Shown: positions 27,092 to 39,645, counted from the stretch's first letter. The stretch: DNA of 64,000 nucleotides from Agrobacterium fabrum str. C58 (GCF_000092025.1 NC_003062.2:2354001-2418000); one strand, 5' to 3'. Notes: a model not told the origin generated them from the sequence alone. Translations and numbers: made by a program.

Positions 27092-28270
27092 TTACTCCGC
27101 CGCCTGTTGCGCGGCCGTTGCCGCACTGTCGTTGCCCGGCTGCTTGGCCGCCGCCGCTGCCCGCGCGACACGCTTCTCGCGCCGCCCGGCCAGATAATGC
27201 TGGATTGTGCCGACGATGCCCTTGGGGAAGAACAGCGTCACCGCGATGAACAGCCCACCCAGCGCAAACAGCCAGAATTCGGGAAAAGCGCCGGTGAAAT
27301 AGCTCTTGCCGCCATTCACCAGCAGCGCGCCGATGATCGGCCCGATCAGCGTGCCGCGCCCGCCGACTGCCGTCCATACCACCACCTCGATGGAGTTGGC
27401 GGGAGAAAATTCGCCGGGGTTGATGATGCCCACCTGCGGCACGAACAACGCACCGGCAACACCCGCCATCATCGCCGACACGACGAAGGTGAAGAGCTTG
27501 ATGTTTTCCACCCGGAAACCGAGGAAGCGCACCCGGCTTTCGGCGTCCCGCACGCCCACCAGCACCTTGCCGAATTTGGAATTGACGATACCCGACGCAA
27601 TCAGCAGAGAAAGCGCCAGCATCGCGGCCGTCATTGCAAACAGCATGGCGCGGGTGCCATCCGCCTGCACGGAAAAGCCGAGGATATCCTTGAAATCGGT
27701 GAGGCCGTTATTGCCGCCGAAACCCATGTCGTTGCGGAAGAAGGCAAGCAGCAGAGCGTAGGTCATGGCCTGGGTGATGATCGAGAGGTAAACGCCGTTG
27801 ACGCGCGAGCGGAAGGCGAACCAGCCGAACACGAAGGCGAGCAGCCCCGGCACGACAAGCACCATCAGCGCCGCAAACCAGAACATGTCGAAGCCGTGCC
27901 AGAACCACGGCAACTCCTTCCAGTTGAGGAACACCATGAAGTCAGGCAGCACCGGATGGCCGTACACGCCGCGCGTGCCGATCTGCCGCATCAGATACAT
28001 GCCCATGGCATAACCGCCAAGCGCGAAGAAGGCGGCGTGGCCGAGCGAAAGAATGCCGCAATAACCCCAGACCAGGTCAAGCGCCAGGGCCAGCAGCGCA
28101 TAGGCCAGATATTTGCCCAGCATCGACATGATATAGGTCGGGATGCGGAACGCGCTGCCCTCCGGCAAAAGCAGGTTGGAGGCGGGCACCAGGACGGCGA
28201 TGGCCAGGATGATGCCGATGGCGATGGAAATGCGGCGATCGAGCGCGCGCAGGAGGAAGCCGGTAATCAT
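27092..28270 (-). CDS. urtC: Urea ABC transporter permease UrtC
   Basis: 392 aa LivM-type membrane permease with about nine helices, including WGYCGILSLGHAAFFALGGYAMGMY, the typical start of the translocation domain. SPANSIEVVVWTAVGGRGTLIGPIIGALLVN and FPKGIVGT lie near the end. The long hydrophilic insert after the fourth helix is usual for UrtC. Alanine-rich basic tail of about 35 residues. Its ATG overlaps the urtB stop by 4 nt (ATGA), so translation is coupled. Confidence 0.95.
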   Translation of the reverse strand: MITGFLLRALDRRISIAIGIILAIAVLVPASNLLLPEGSAFRIPTYIMSMLGKYLAYALLALALDLVWGYCGILSLGHAAFFALGGYAMGMYLMRQIGTRGVYGHPVLPDFMVFLNWKELPWFWHGFDMFWFAALMVLVVPGLLAFVFGWFAFRSRVNGVYLSIITQAMTYALLLAFFRNDMGFGGNNGLTDFKDILGFSVQADGTRAMLFAMTAAMLALSLLIASGIVNSKFGKVLVGVRDAESRVRFLGFRVENIKLFTFVVSAMMAGVAGALFVPQVGIINPGEFSPANSIEVVVWTAVGGRGTLIGPIIGALLVNGGKSYFTGAFPEFWLFALGGLFIAVTLFFPKGIVGTIQHYLAGRREKRVARAAAAAKQPGNDSAATAAQQAAE

Positions 28271-29880
28271 GCTTCGATCGCCCTTCCCTTGAGTGCGAAG
28301 AGACCGCGCGGCCGCTTCTGGATGAACAGGATGATGAGAACGAGCACGAGGATCTTGCCGAGCACGGCGCCCACCGTCGGCTCGAGGAACTTGTTGAGCA
28401 CGCCGAGCGACAATGCACCCACCAGCGTTCCCCAGAGATTGCCGACGCCGCCGAACACCACCACCATGAAACTGTCGATGATGTAGCTCTGGCCGAGATT
28501 GGGCGAGACATTGTCGATCTGCGATAGCGCAACGCCGGCAAGCCCGGCAACGCCTGAACCGAGCGCGAAGGTGAAGGCATCCACCCAGGGCGTGCGAATG
28601 CCCATGGAGGAGGCCATGCGGCGGTTCTGAGTCACGGCGCGCATCTGCAGACCGAAGGCGGAGCGCTTCAGAAGCACCAGCAGCGCGAAGAACACCGACA
28701 GCGAGAAGCAGACGATCCACACCCGGTTCCAGGTGAAATTGAGATAACCGACGCTGAAGGAGCCGGACATCCAGCCGGGGCTGCCAACCTCCCGGTTGGT
28801 GGGGCCGAAAATGGAGCGTACGCCCTGTTGCAACATCAGCGAGATGCCCCAGGTGGCGAGCAGCGTTTCCAAAGGCCGCCCGTAGAGGAAGCGGATGACG
28901 CCTCGTTCCATCACGAGGCCGACAAAACCTGTCACCAGAAAGGCGACTGGCAAGGCAATCGCCAGCGACCAGTCGAACAGGCCGGGGAAGTGACTGCGGA
29001 TCACTTCCTGCACCATGAAGGTGGAGTAAGCGCCGATCATCACCATCTCGCCATGTGCCATGTTGATGATGCCCATCACGCCGAAGGTGATGGCAAGGCC
29101 GATGGCGGCCAGCAGCAGCACGGAACCGAGCGACAGGCCATACCAGACATTCTGCGCATAATCCCAGAAGGCCAGTGCGCTCTCGATGCTGGAAATCGCC
29201 TCGTCCACATCAGGCTTCAGGCTCGGATCGACCGAGGGCGTCGCCGCCATGAGAATGCTGATCGCATCGCGCCCACCGAGCTTCTTGATGGTGGCGATCG
29301 CTTCTTTCTTCACCTCGAGGGGGCGGTCGGAGGAGAGCAGCGAGACAGCCCGCGCCTCCTCCATCCGGGTCCGCACCTCATTGTCGGTTTCCTTTGATAT
29401 GGCCGCTTCCAGCAATTCCAGATTTTCGGCGCTGGGGGCTTTCAGAACCGCATCGGCGGCGGAAAGCCGCACCGCGCGTTCCGGGCTGAGCAGCGTCAGG
29501 CCACCCATCGCGGCGCGAATGACGCGGCGAAGATTATTGTTGACCCTGATCTTGGTGACGGCAGCCTTGGGCGCCGAGCCGGCGCTTTCACCCGTCAGCG
29601 GGTCGATCAGCGTGAAATCGGAGCCGGCGGGCTTGGTCATGAAGACGAGATTGTCGGATTTGCGCACGTAAAGATCGCCCGCCGCGAAAGCCTCCAGCGC
29701 TGGAACGACGCGCGCATCGCCCGTTGCGGCGATCTGCCCGATCAGCACTTCGGCCTGCTTGAAATCAGCCGTGCCAAGCTGGTCAATCAGCGCCTTCGGA
29801 TCGCTCTGCGCGACGGCGTGGGCTGCGATCCCCATGGTGAACCAGAGGAAGATGGCTCCGAGAAAAGATCGGATCGTCAT
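28267..29880 (-). CDS. urtB: Urea ABC transporter permease UrtB
   Basis: 537 aa LivH-type permease with a signal peptide and a periplasmic helical domain (residues about 25-240) before the membrane part (about 245-530). The N-terminal domain has HEAT-like helical segments (QAEVLIGQIAATGDARVVPALEAF, LELLEAAISKETDNEVR), a known feature of UrtB that LivH lacks. The membrane part carries GIINMAHGEMVMIGAYSTF, VMERGVIRFLYGRPLE and QNRRMASSMGI. The ATG at 29880 is preceded by AAGGA. It is separated from urtA by 285 bp with a family C repeat. Confidence 0.95.
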   Translation of the reverse strand: MTIRSFLGAIFLWFTMGIAAHAVAQSDPKALIDQLGTADFKQAEVLIGQIAATGDARVVPALEAFAAGDLYVRKSDNLVFMTKPAGSDFTLIDPLTGESAGSAPKAAVTKIRVNNNLRRVIRAAMGGLTLLSPERAVRLSAADAVLKAPSAENLELLEAAISKETDNEVRTRMEEARAVSLLSSDRPLEVKKEAIATIKKLGGRDAISILMAATPSVDPSLKPDVDEAISSIESALAFWDYAQNVWYGLSLGSVLLLAAIGLAITFGVMGIINMAHGEMVMIGAYSTFMVQEVIRSHFPGLFDWSLAIALPVAFLVTGFVGLVMERGVIRFLYGRPLETLLATWGISLMLQQGVRSIFGPTNREVGSPGWMSGSFSVGYLNFTWNRVWIVCFSLSVFFALLVLLKRSAFGLQMRAVTQNRRMASSMGIRTPWVDAFTFALGSGVAGLAGVALSQIDNVSPNLGQSYIIDSFMVVVFGGVGNLWGTLVGALSLGVLNKFLEPTVGAVLGKILVLVLIILFIQKRPRGLFALKGRAIEA

Positions 29881-29945
29881 GTCAGGGTCCTTGGAGCGGT
29901 TTGCGATGGGGCGTTTATTTTGGCGCTGCTGGAATATGCGGCTCA

Positions 29946-30097
29946 CCCCCTCTGTCCTGCCGGGCATCTCCCCCACAAGGAGGGAGATCGGCAAGGTGCG
30001 CTCGCATCGCTCTATCTCTACCGAAGAGAAATGCGGGGCCTCGCCACGAGTCGATCTCCCCACCTGTGGGGGAGATGCCCGGCAGGGCAGAGGGGGG
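29946..30097. repeat. Intergenic palindromic repeat, family C (copy 3)
   Basis: A 152-bp element starting CCCCCTCTGTCCTGCCGGGC and ending GGCAGGGCAGAGGGGGG. It lies between urtA and urtB, so it divides the binding-protein cistron from the membrane and ATPase cistrons. Confidence 0.85.
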
Positions 30098-30165
30098 CAT
30101 GCTTGTTCAGTTTTCAATTATTGAAGCACCGCCCCCAAGAGAGGAGGCGGCACCAACCCCGCTGA

Positions 30166-31455
30166 TCAGCTACCCTTGCCGCCGCACTTTCCACTGGCCA
30201 CATTGAAGTTGCCGCACGACATCGGCTTGCGCCAATCCGAGATCAGATCCTTCGAGTCCGGCAGATAATCCGACCACTCATCCCCCACGACCTGCGGGGT
30301 CTGCTGCACGATTTCGAACTGCCCGTCAGCCTGGATTTCACCGATCAGCACCGGCTTGGTGATGTGGTGGTTCGGCATCACGGTGGAGTAACCGCCCGAA
30401 AGGTTCGGCACGGAGACGCCGATAATCGAGTCGAGCACCTTGTCCGTATCGGTGGTGCCGGCGGATTCGACGGCCTTTACCCAGGCGTTGAAGCCGATAT
30501 AGGCGGCTTCCATCGGGTCGTTGGTCACGCGCTTGTCGTTCTTGGTGAATGCATGCCAGGTCTTGATGAACTCGGCATTGATGGGTGCATCGACGGACTG
30601 GAAGTAATTCCAGGCGGCAAGGTGGCCGACGAGCGGGGCTGTGTCGAGACCGGCGAGTTCCTCTTCGCCCACCGAGAAGGCGACGACCGGGATATCCTCG
30701 GCCTTGACGCCCTGGTTGGCCAGTTCCTTGTAGAAGGGCACGTTGGCGTCGCCATTGATGGTGGAAACCACGGCGGTCTTCTTGCCAGCCGAGCCGAATT
30801 TCTTGATGTCGGACACGATCGTCTGCCAGTCGGAATGGCCGAACGGCGTGTAGTTGATCATGATGTCCTCTTCCTTGACGCCCTTCGACATCAGGTAGGC
30901 CTTCAGGATCTTGTTTGTGGTTTGCGGATAGACATAGTCCGTGCCAGCAAGAACCCAGCGCTCCACGCCTTCAGTGCTGGCGAGGTAGTCGACAGCCGGA
31001 ATGGCCTGCTGGTTCGGCGCGGCACCGGTATAGAAGATGTTGCGCGAGGATTCTTCACCCTCGTACTGAACCGGGTAGAACAGGATCGAGTTCAGCTCTT
31101 CGAAAACAGGCAGAACGGATTTACGCGAGGACGACGTCCAGCAGCCGAAAACGGCGGCGACCTTGTCCTGCGAAATCAACTGGCGGGCCTTTTCGGCAAA
31201 TAGCGGCCAGTCGGAGGCCGGATCGACGACCACGGCTTCGAGCTTCTTGCCGAGAACGCCGCCCTTCTTGTTCTGCTCGTCGATGAGCATCAGCATGGCA
31301 TCCTTCAGCGTCGTCTCTGAAATCGCCATGGTGCCGGACAGCGAATGCAGCACGCCGACCTTGATGGTGTCGTCTGCGGCAAAAGCGCCATGGAAGGCGG
31401 TGGTGGACAGGATAGCGCCAAGCAGCGCAGCACTAAGCGTCTTGCGGAACATCAT
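30166..31455 (-). CDS. urtA: Urea ABC transporter substrate-binding protein UrtA
   Basis: 429 aa periplasmic binding protein with a signal peptide (FRKTLSAALLGAILSTTAFH, cut after AFA). The mature domain has IKVGVLHSLSGTMAISETTLKDA, GCWTSSSRKSVLPVFEE and YPVQYEGEESSRNIFYTGAAPNQQ, all typical of UrtA rather than amino-acid binding LivK. It delivers urea to UrtBC. AAGGAG lies about 15 nt upstream of the ATG; a second adjacent ATG gives one residue less. First gene of urtABCDE; the promoter is in the gap to 31796. Nitrogen control is likely by analogy, but I saw no clear sigma-54 site. Confidence 0.96.
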   Translation of the reverse strand: MMFRKTLSAALLGAILSTTAFHGAFAADDTIKVGVLHSLSGTMAISETTLKDAMLMLIDEQNKKGGVLGKKLEAVVVDPASDWPLFAEKARQLISQDKVAAVFGCWTSSSRKSVLPVFEELNSILFYPVQYEGEESSRNIFYTGAAPNQQAIPAVDYLASTEGVERWVLAGTDYVYPQTTNKILKAYLMSKGVKEEDIMINYTPFGHSDWQTIVSDIKKFGSAGKKTAVVSTINGDANVPFYKELANQGVKAEDIPVVAFSVGEEELAGLDTAPLVGHLAAWNYFQSVDAPINAEFIKTWHAFTKNDKRVTNDPMEAAYIGFNAWVKAVESAGTTDTDKVLDSIIGVSVPNLSGGYSTVMPNHHITKPVLIGEIQADGQFEIVQQTPQVVGDEWSDYLPDSKDLISDWRKPMSCGNFNVASGKCGGKGS

Positions 31456-31796
31456 CGGAAGAACCCCTCTCCTTGTTGGCCTCTCGTGGAGGCTCAGCGG
31501 CATCTGCGGCCGCTGCTGGGAGGGACTATCGATCTCGCGGATGCGAAACCGTATACGTCAATTGACGTAGGCGGGGTGGCGAAAGCTGCATAGGGATGTG
31601 TGGGGAAGTTAACTCCCGGGCAGAAGTGCCCATGTGCAGCGGGACGCCTCCACTTGTTTCTTCCCCGCCGAGAGTAAGTCTGCGGCAGCGGGATGAGAGG
31701 GTAACGGTCGAGAAATACGGAAAGCTAGCCCCTCTACCCGACCATCCGGGCCATCTTCTCCCCTGCAGGGAGAAGAAGACGCGGCAACGTCTCAGA
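31456..31796. other. Gap upstream of urtA with repeat
   Basis: 341 bp with no gene. It should hold the urtA promoter (minus strand) near 31456-31640, but I could not define -35/-10 or sigma-54 elements. The right half is a family B repeat (31660-31778). Confidence 0.5.
31660..31778. repeat. Palindromic repeat, family B (copy 2)
   Basis: About 119 bp from CTTCCCCGCCGAGAGTAAGT to CTTCTCCCCTGCAGGGAGAAG, with TGCGGCAGCGGGATGAGAGG near the left. It is divergent from the other copies but recognisable by the terminal CTTCTCCCC/GGGGAGAAG palindromes. Confidence 0.75.
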
Positions 31797-31994
31797 TCAA
31801 GAATGCGGCTTGCCGTCCCGCTCTTCGTCACGGATCGCGTCGTCATGATACCAGGAGCCGAAATCCACGTGCGGCTCCTTTGCCTCACGCTCAAGCTCGC
31901 TCAGCCCGCTATTGCGGAACTTGGACACGCCGGCACGCCCGCCAACCGGGAATTGAAAGATCGTTGCCGTCTCGCGATGAAAGCCAGTTGCCAT
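31797..31994 (-). CDS. DUF2735 small protein
   Basis: 65 aa protein beginning MATGFHRETATIFQFPVGGR, then VDFGSWYHDDAIRDEER, which matches the small DUF2735 family of rhizobia. Members typically lie next to glnII, as here (divergent, 490 bp away). No catalytic motif is visible; it is probably a small soluble regulatory or structural protein. The start at ATG 31994 is set by family likeness; 11 further in-frame codons upstream are not conserved-looking. Function unknown, but association with nitrogen assimilation is suggested by the neighbourhood. Confidence 0.82.
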   Translation of the reverse strand: MATGFHRETATIFQFPVGGRAGVSKFRNSGLSELEREAKEPHVDFGSWYHDDAIRDEERDGKPHS

Positions 31995-32483
31995 ATCGAC
32001 CATCTCACTTTGTTTGCATCGAAACATTTAGGTCTGGAGCAAACCCGCAAAGACTGGATTCGCTCCGTTTGATTAAAAAAAAATCACGTTGCGAAAAATA
32101 TAGGCATTAAACGGTCAATCAGCAAGAAAAACCATTCCGAAAGCGCCAGTTTTTGGGGCAAATGCCAATCCGTCGCGCGCAATCGAAATCATTGCATCGC
32201 AGCAGGGCATTTCAGCTGAGGATGCCGGCTATCTATCAGGATTCAATGATGAAACATGAGGGGTGAATTTGCCTGCCGCAGTGCAACAGAAGCGGGCGTC
32301 GCCGATATTGCAGCCCCGGCGCGCCAAGGCCCCTGAAAGATTTTTCGAAAAAATCGGCCGATATCGCCAATCTGGCACGCGGCATGCATCTAAGGGGTCA
32401 GCCCTTGAACGCGAATGTGCTTCCGGTGGCAAAAGCCACGGCAAGCCTCAAGGCTTCGCATTGTTACCTATGAGAGGTTCGTA
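31995..32483. other. Divergent control region DUF2735/glnII
   Basis: 489 bp without a gene. The left part is AT-rich and could serve the DUF2735 gene. The right part has the sigma-54 promoter at 32373-32388 for glnII. I looked for NtrC enhancer pairs (TGCAC-type palindromes) and found no convincing match. Confidence 0.55.
32373..32388 (+). promoter_or_regulatory. Sigma-54 promoter of glnII
   Basis: TGGCACGCGGCATGCA contains GG and GC separated by exactly 10 nt, matching the -24/-12 consensus TGGCAC-N5-TTGCA. The predicted start near 32398 would leave a leader of about 85 nt before glnII. Rhizobial glnII is known to be NtrC/RpoN-dependent. Confidence 0.82.
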
Positions 32484-33518
32484 ATGACTAAGTTCAAACT
32501 CGAGTACATCTGGCTGGACGGATACAAGCCGGTCGCAAACCTGCGCGGCAAGACACAGATCAAGGAATTCGATGAATTCCCCACACTCGAGCAGTTGCCG
32601 CTTTGGGGTTTTGACGGCTCCTCCACCCAGCAGGCCGAAGGCCACTCATCGGATTGCGTGCTGAAGCCCGTTGCGATCTACCCGGATCCGGCCCGCACCA
32701 ACGGCGCGCTCGTCATGTGCGAAGTCATGATGCCCGATGGCGTCACCCCGCACGCTTCCAACAGCCGCGCCACGATCCTCGAAGACGAAGACGCATGGTT
32801 CGGTTTCGAACAGGAATATTTCTTCTACCAGGACGGCCGCCCGCTCGGTTTCCCGGAACAGGGTTACCCCGCTCCGCAGGGTCCGTATTACACCGGCGTC
32901 GGCTTCAAGAACGTCGGCTCGGTTGCCCGCGAAATCGTTGAAGAGCACCTCGATCTCTGCCTCGAAGCCGGCATCAACCATGAAGGCATCAACGCCGAAG
33001 TGGCCAAGGGCCAGTGGGAATTCCAGGTATTCGGCAAGGGCTCCAAGCGCGCCGCCGACCAGATCTGGATCGCCCGTTACCTGCTGCTGCGTCTTTGCGA
33101 ACAGTACGGCATCGACGTCGAGTTCCATTGCAAGCCGCTCGGCGATACCGACTGGAACGGCTCCGGCATGCATTGCAACTTCTCGACCAAGTTCATGCGC
33201 GAAGTTGGCGGCAAGGACTATTTCGAAGCCCTCATGGCCGCTTTCGCCAAGAATTGGCAGGAGCACATCGACGTTTACGGTCCGGACAACCATCTGCGCC
33301 TGACCGGCAAGCACGAAACCGCTCCGTGGAACAAGTTCTCCTATGGCGTGGCAGACCGTGGCGCCTCGATCCGCGTTCCGCACTCCTTCGTCAACAACGG
33401 TTACCGTGGTTACCTCGAAGACCGTCGTCCGAATTCGCAGGGCTGCCCCTACCAGATCGCTTCCGTCGTTCTGAAGACGATCGCAGAAGTGCCGCTCGCA
33501 AAGTCGGCTGCTGCCTGA
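32484..33518 (+). CDS. glnII: Glutamine synthetase type II
   Basis: 344 aa eukaryotic-type (GSII) glutamine synthetase; rhizobia and agrobacteria carry it in addition to GlnA. It ligates ammonia to glutamate using ATP, in the cytosol. Conserved segments are WGFDGSSTQQAEGHSSDCVLKPV, WFGFEQEYF (metal-binding glutamates), KGQWEFQVFG, GSGMHCNFSTK and NHLRLTGKHETAP. Start ATG 32484 follows GAGAGGTTCGTA. It has its own sigma-54 promoter and a strong terminator, so it is monocistronic. GSII is not controlled by adenylylation in the GlnA way. It would assimilate ammonia from the urease and pyrimidine pathways encoded nearby. Confidence 0.97.
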   Translation: MTKFKLEYIWLDGYKPVANLRGKTQIKEFDEFPTLEQLPLWGFDGSSTQQAEGHSSDCVLKPVAIYPDPARTNGALVMCEVMMPDGVTPHASNSRATILEDEDAWFGFEQEYFFYQDGRPLGFPEQGYPAPQGPYYTGVGFKNVGSVAREIVEEHLDLCLEAGINHEGINAEVAKGQWEFQVFGKGSKRAADQIWIARYLLLRLCEQYGIDVEFHCKPLGDTDWNGSGMHCNFSTKFMREVGGKDYFEALMAAFAKNWQEHIDVYGPDNHLRLTGKHETAPWNKFSYGVADRGASIRVPHSFVNNGYRGYLEDRRPNSQGCPYQIASVVLKTIAEVPLAKSAAA

Positions 33519-33529
33519 TAACTTAAGGC

Positions 33530-33563
33530 ATGGCGTCGCCCGCAACCGGGCGACGCCATTTTT
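33530..33563 (+). terminator. Rho-independent terminator after glnII
   Basis: A perfect 13-bp stem (ATGGCGTCGCCCG/CGGGCGACGCCAT), loop CAAC, followed by TTTTT, 12 bp after the stop. Confidence 0.95.
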
Positions 33564-33680
33564 ATGTCCATCGAACGGCTGGGCCGGACACGCGACCTTT
33601 TCGCCCTCTGCCCGCCCGTCATATTCTTCCTTAGGCGCAAACTCGACGAAGTTGCAGCACGTCAAGCAAGAAGGTGAGCG

Positions 33681-34451
33681 ATGGGCATTCTCCAGAAATT
33701 CTCTCTCGAAAACCGCACCGCCATCATCACCGGCAGCGGTCGCGGCCTCGGTTTCGAAATCGCCAAAGGCTTCGCCGAGGCGGGCGCCCATGTCTGGCTG
33801 ACCGGCCGTAACGCCGAGACGTTGCAACAGGCGGTCGACACGCTGCGCAAGGCGGGCGGAAAGGCCGATTATGCAGCCTTCGATATTGCCGACACGGCTG
33901 CAGGAAGCGCGCTTGTCCGCCGCATCATGGATGAGGCCGGCCATCTCGATATCCTCGTCAACAATGTCGGCGCGCGCGACCGCCGCCCGCTTGCCGAATT
34001 TACCGACGACGACGTGCTGGAGCTCATCCGCACCGACCTCACCTCCTCCATCTCGCTGTCGCGTGATGCGGCTGAAGCCATGAATGCCAACGGTTACGGC
34101 CGCATCATCACCATCACCTCCATTCTCGGCCATATCGTCCGGCCGGGTGATGCGATCTATCCCGTCGCCAAACAGGGGCTGACCGGGCTGATGCGGGCGA
34201 TTGCAGTGGAATATGGCGCGCGCGGCATCACCAGCAACGCCATTGCCCCCGGCATGTTCGCCACCGAAACCAATGCCGCCCTTGCCGAAAACCCTGACAT
34301 GGTGGCCTTTGCCAAGCTGCGCGTACCGCTGGAGCGCTGGGGCAGACCCGATGAAATCGCCGGGGCTGCCCTGTTTCTCGCCAGCGACGCGGCCTCCTTC
34401 GTCAACGGCCACATATTGACGGTGGACGGCGGCATGTCGGTGCGGCTGTGA
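33681..34451 (+). CDS. SDR-family oxidoreductase (gluconate 5-dehydrogenase-like)
   Basis: 256 aa classical short-chain dehydrogenase. The cofactor motif TGSGRGLG is near residue 18, NNVG is near 94, the catalytic serine is in ITSILG, and the YPVAK catalytic Tyr-x-x-x-Lys is near 160. Sequence resembles gluconate 5-dehydrogenase/3-ketoacyl reductase-type SDRs; NADP preference is uncertain. AAGGTGAGCG precedes the ATG. It has no obvious partner gene; the kinase gene starts 43 bp downstream on the same strand, so co-transcription is possible but not implied by function. Confidence 0.85.
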   Translation: MGILQKFSLENRTAIITGSGRGLGFEIAKGFAEAGAHVWLTGRNAETLQQAVDTLRKAGGKADYAAFDIADTAAGSALVRRIMDEAGHLDILVNNVGARDRRPLAEFTDDDVLELIRTDLTSSISLSRDAAEAMNANGYGRIITITSILGHIVRPGDAIYPVAKQGLTGLMRAIAVEYGARGITSNAIAPGMFATETNAALAENPDMVAFAKLRVPLERWGRPDEIAGAALFLASDAASFVNGHILTVDGGMSVRL

Positions 34452-34494
34452 GAACGACGAAACATCATTTTCGGAAAGGCGCTGGATCCTAGGC

Positions 34495-37886
<3,392 letters not shown>

Positions 37887-37890
<4 letters not shown>

Positions 37891-38816
37891 GCGGTCAGGT
37901 AGCAGCGGCTCCCAGAGACATCGTCCTGCTGGTGGATGACAGCCCGGACGCGCTGGGTTTCCTGACCGATGCGCTGGAACAGTCAGGCTTTTCCGCCCTC
38001 ATCGCCACTTCGGGTCAGGCAGCCCTCAACATTGCCGAACGCATCACCCCCGATATCATCCTGCTCGACGCCGTCATGCCTGTTATGGACGGTTTCGAGA
38101 CCTGCCGCCGCCTGAAGGCCAATGCGGCGGTGGCGCAGGTGCCCGTCATCTTCATGACCGGGTTGACCGAAACAGAACATGTGGTGCGGGCGCTGGAATC
38201 CGGCGGGGTCGACTATCTGACCAAGCCGATCAACATCGATGAGTTGCGCGCCCGCATCCGCGTGCATCTCTCCAATGCCCGCTCGGCCCAGAGTGCCCGC
38301 GTGGCGCTCGATGCCGCCGGGCGTCACCTGCTCGCCGTGCGCGCCAATGGCGCCATCCACTGGTCCACCCCACAGGCAACCCGTCTGGTCAACGCCGCCA
38401 CCGGCCGCGATGACGGTCTGGAGATTGTCGTCGCCCATATTTCCGGCTGGCTGAAGGAGCGGGCGACGGTGGATGCTGCCCGCGACGCCCCGCTGACGAT
38501 CACCGAGGCCGGACGGCCTGCCCTGCAACTCTCCTTCCTCGGCGCGATGGGACCGGACGAATATCTCTTCCGCCTGACCGCCGCCAACGAGAAATCCGAC
38601 GACCATCTGCTGAAAAGCCATTTCGCCCTGACGACACGGGAATCGGAAGTGCTGTTATGGATCGCCAAGGGCAAATCCAACCGCGATATCGGCGATATTC
38701 TCGGCCTTTCCGCCAGAACCGTGAACAAACATCTGGAGCAGATTTACGTCAAGCTCGGCGTCGAAAACCGCGCTTCGGCGGCCGTCAAGGCGGCACATGT
38801 CCTGCATCAGGGGTGA
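37887..38816 (+). CDS. LuxR-type response regulator partner
   Basis: 309 aa protein with an N-terminal receiver domain (about 11-130; acidic Asp17-Asp18, phosphorylation site Asp61 in LLDAVMP, Lys near 113 in LTKPI) and a C-terminal LuxR/FixJ helix-turn-helix (about 245-305, LTTRESEVLLWIAKGKSNRDI, then GLSARTVNKHLEQI). The middle 110 residues do not match a domain I can name. The start overlaps the kinase stop by ATGA, so the two are translationally coupled and very likely a cognate pair. Target genes are unknown; pyrimidine, purine, urea or glnII genes in this region are plausible. A family B repeat lies downstream. Confidence 0.9.
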
Positions 38817-38908
38817 CGGATGCGTTTAGTGTGGTAAGATTCAACAAACATATATTTTCCGCTTGAACGTAAGGCATTCGCCTATTGAGCGAGCGGTGGC
38901 CGCGTCTT

Positions 38909-39030
38909 TCTTCTCCCCGAGGGGGAGAAGTCCGCGGCAGCGGGATGAGGTAGCACGGCCGGAGATATCCGGAGAGCTAGCCCCCTCATCCGACCCTTCG
39001 GGCCACCTTCTCCCCCTCGGGGAGAAGAAA
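38909..39030. repeat. Palindromic repeat, family B (copy 3)
   Basis: 122 bp between CTTCTCCCCGAGGGGGAGAAG (in part) and CTTCTCCCCCTCGGGGAGAAG (in part), with TCCGCGGCAGCGGGATGAGG and CTCATCCGACCCTTCGGGCC inside. It lies between the response regulator and the AAA ATPase gene. Confidence 0.82.
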
Positions 39031-39098
39031 CAAGCGGCCACCTATCCTCCCCAAAATCTTCTGTTCCACCCTCATCCTCGAAACAGGAACAAACACTC

Positions 39099-39623
39099 AT
39101 GAACCGTTTCTTCATCCTTTCCGGCTGCTCCGGCGGCGGCAAATCCACCCTGCTTGCTGAACTCGCCCGGCGCGGTTTCGCCACGGTGGAAGAGCCAGGC
39201 CGTCGCATCGTCATCGAGGAAACCCGCAATGGCGGCACCGCCCTGCCTTGGATCGACATGCAGGCTTTCGCCCGCCGAGCCATCGCCATGGCGCTCGAAG
39301 ACCGTCGGGTGACCCCAAAGGAAGGCCTCGTCTTCTTCGATCGCGGCCTGATCGACGCCGCCTCGGCACTTCACCATATAAGCGGCGATCGCTTCGTCAA
39401 TACGTTACGCGATACGCACCGCTATAATTCTCTGGTCTTCCTCACCCCACCCTGGCCGGAAATCTACCAAAGCGATGATGAGCGCAAACACGGTTTCGAT
39501 GCCGCCGTTGAGGAATATGAGCGCCTGGTTCGGGATTATGAGGGGCTCGGCTACGATATTGTCGTGCTTCCAAAATCAGCCGTTGCGGAGCGTGCGGACC
39601 TCATCCTGACACGCATCGGCTGA
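39099..39623 (+). CDS. AAA-family P-loop NTPase
   Basis: 174 aa single-domain P-loop protein. Walker A is SGCSGGGKST near residue 8; a Walker-B-like VFFDRGLIDA is near 78, and the later LTPPWPEIYQSDDERKH segment recalls small AAA_28 ATPase/kinase-like proteins. The size resembles nucleotide or small-molecule kinases, but the substrate is unknown. It has its own unit between a repeat and a convergent polysaccharide deacetylase. A ribosome site is weak (AACAAACACTC before the ATG). Confidence 0.78.
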   Translation: MNRFFILSGCSGGGKSTLLAELARRGFATVEEPGRRIVIEETRNGGTALPWIDMQAFARRAIAMALEDRRVTPKEGLVFFDRGLIDAASALHHISGDRFVNTLRDTHRYNSLVFLTPPWPEIYQSDDERKHGFDAAVEEYERLVRDYEGLGYDIVVLPKSAVAERADLILTRIG

Positions 39624-39645
39624 CTTACACGCGACGATACCGGCC

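Noticed and set aside
31456..31660. Sigma-54 promoter upstream of urtA
   Set aside because: No GG-N10-GC spacing was found on the minus strand in the expected position.
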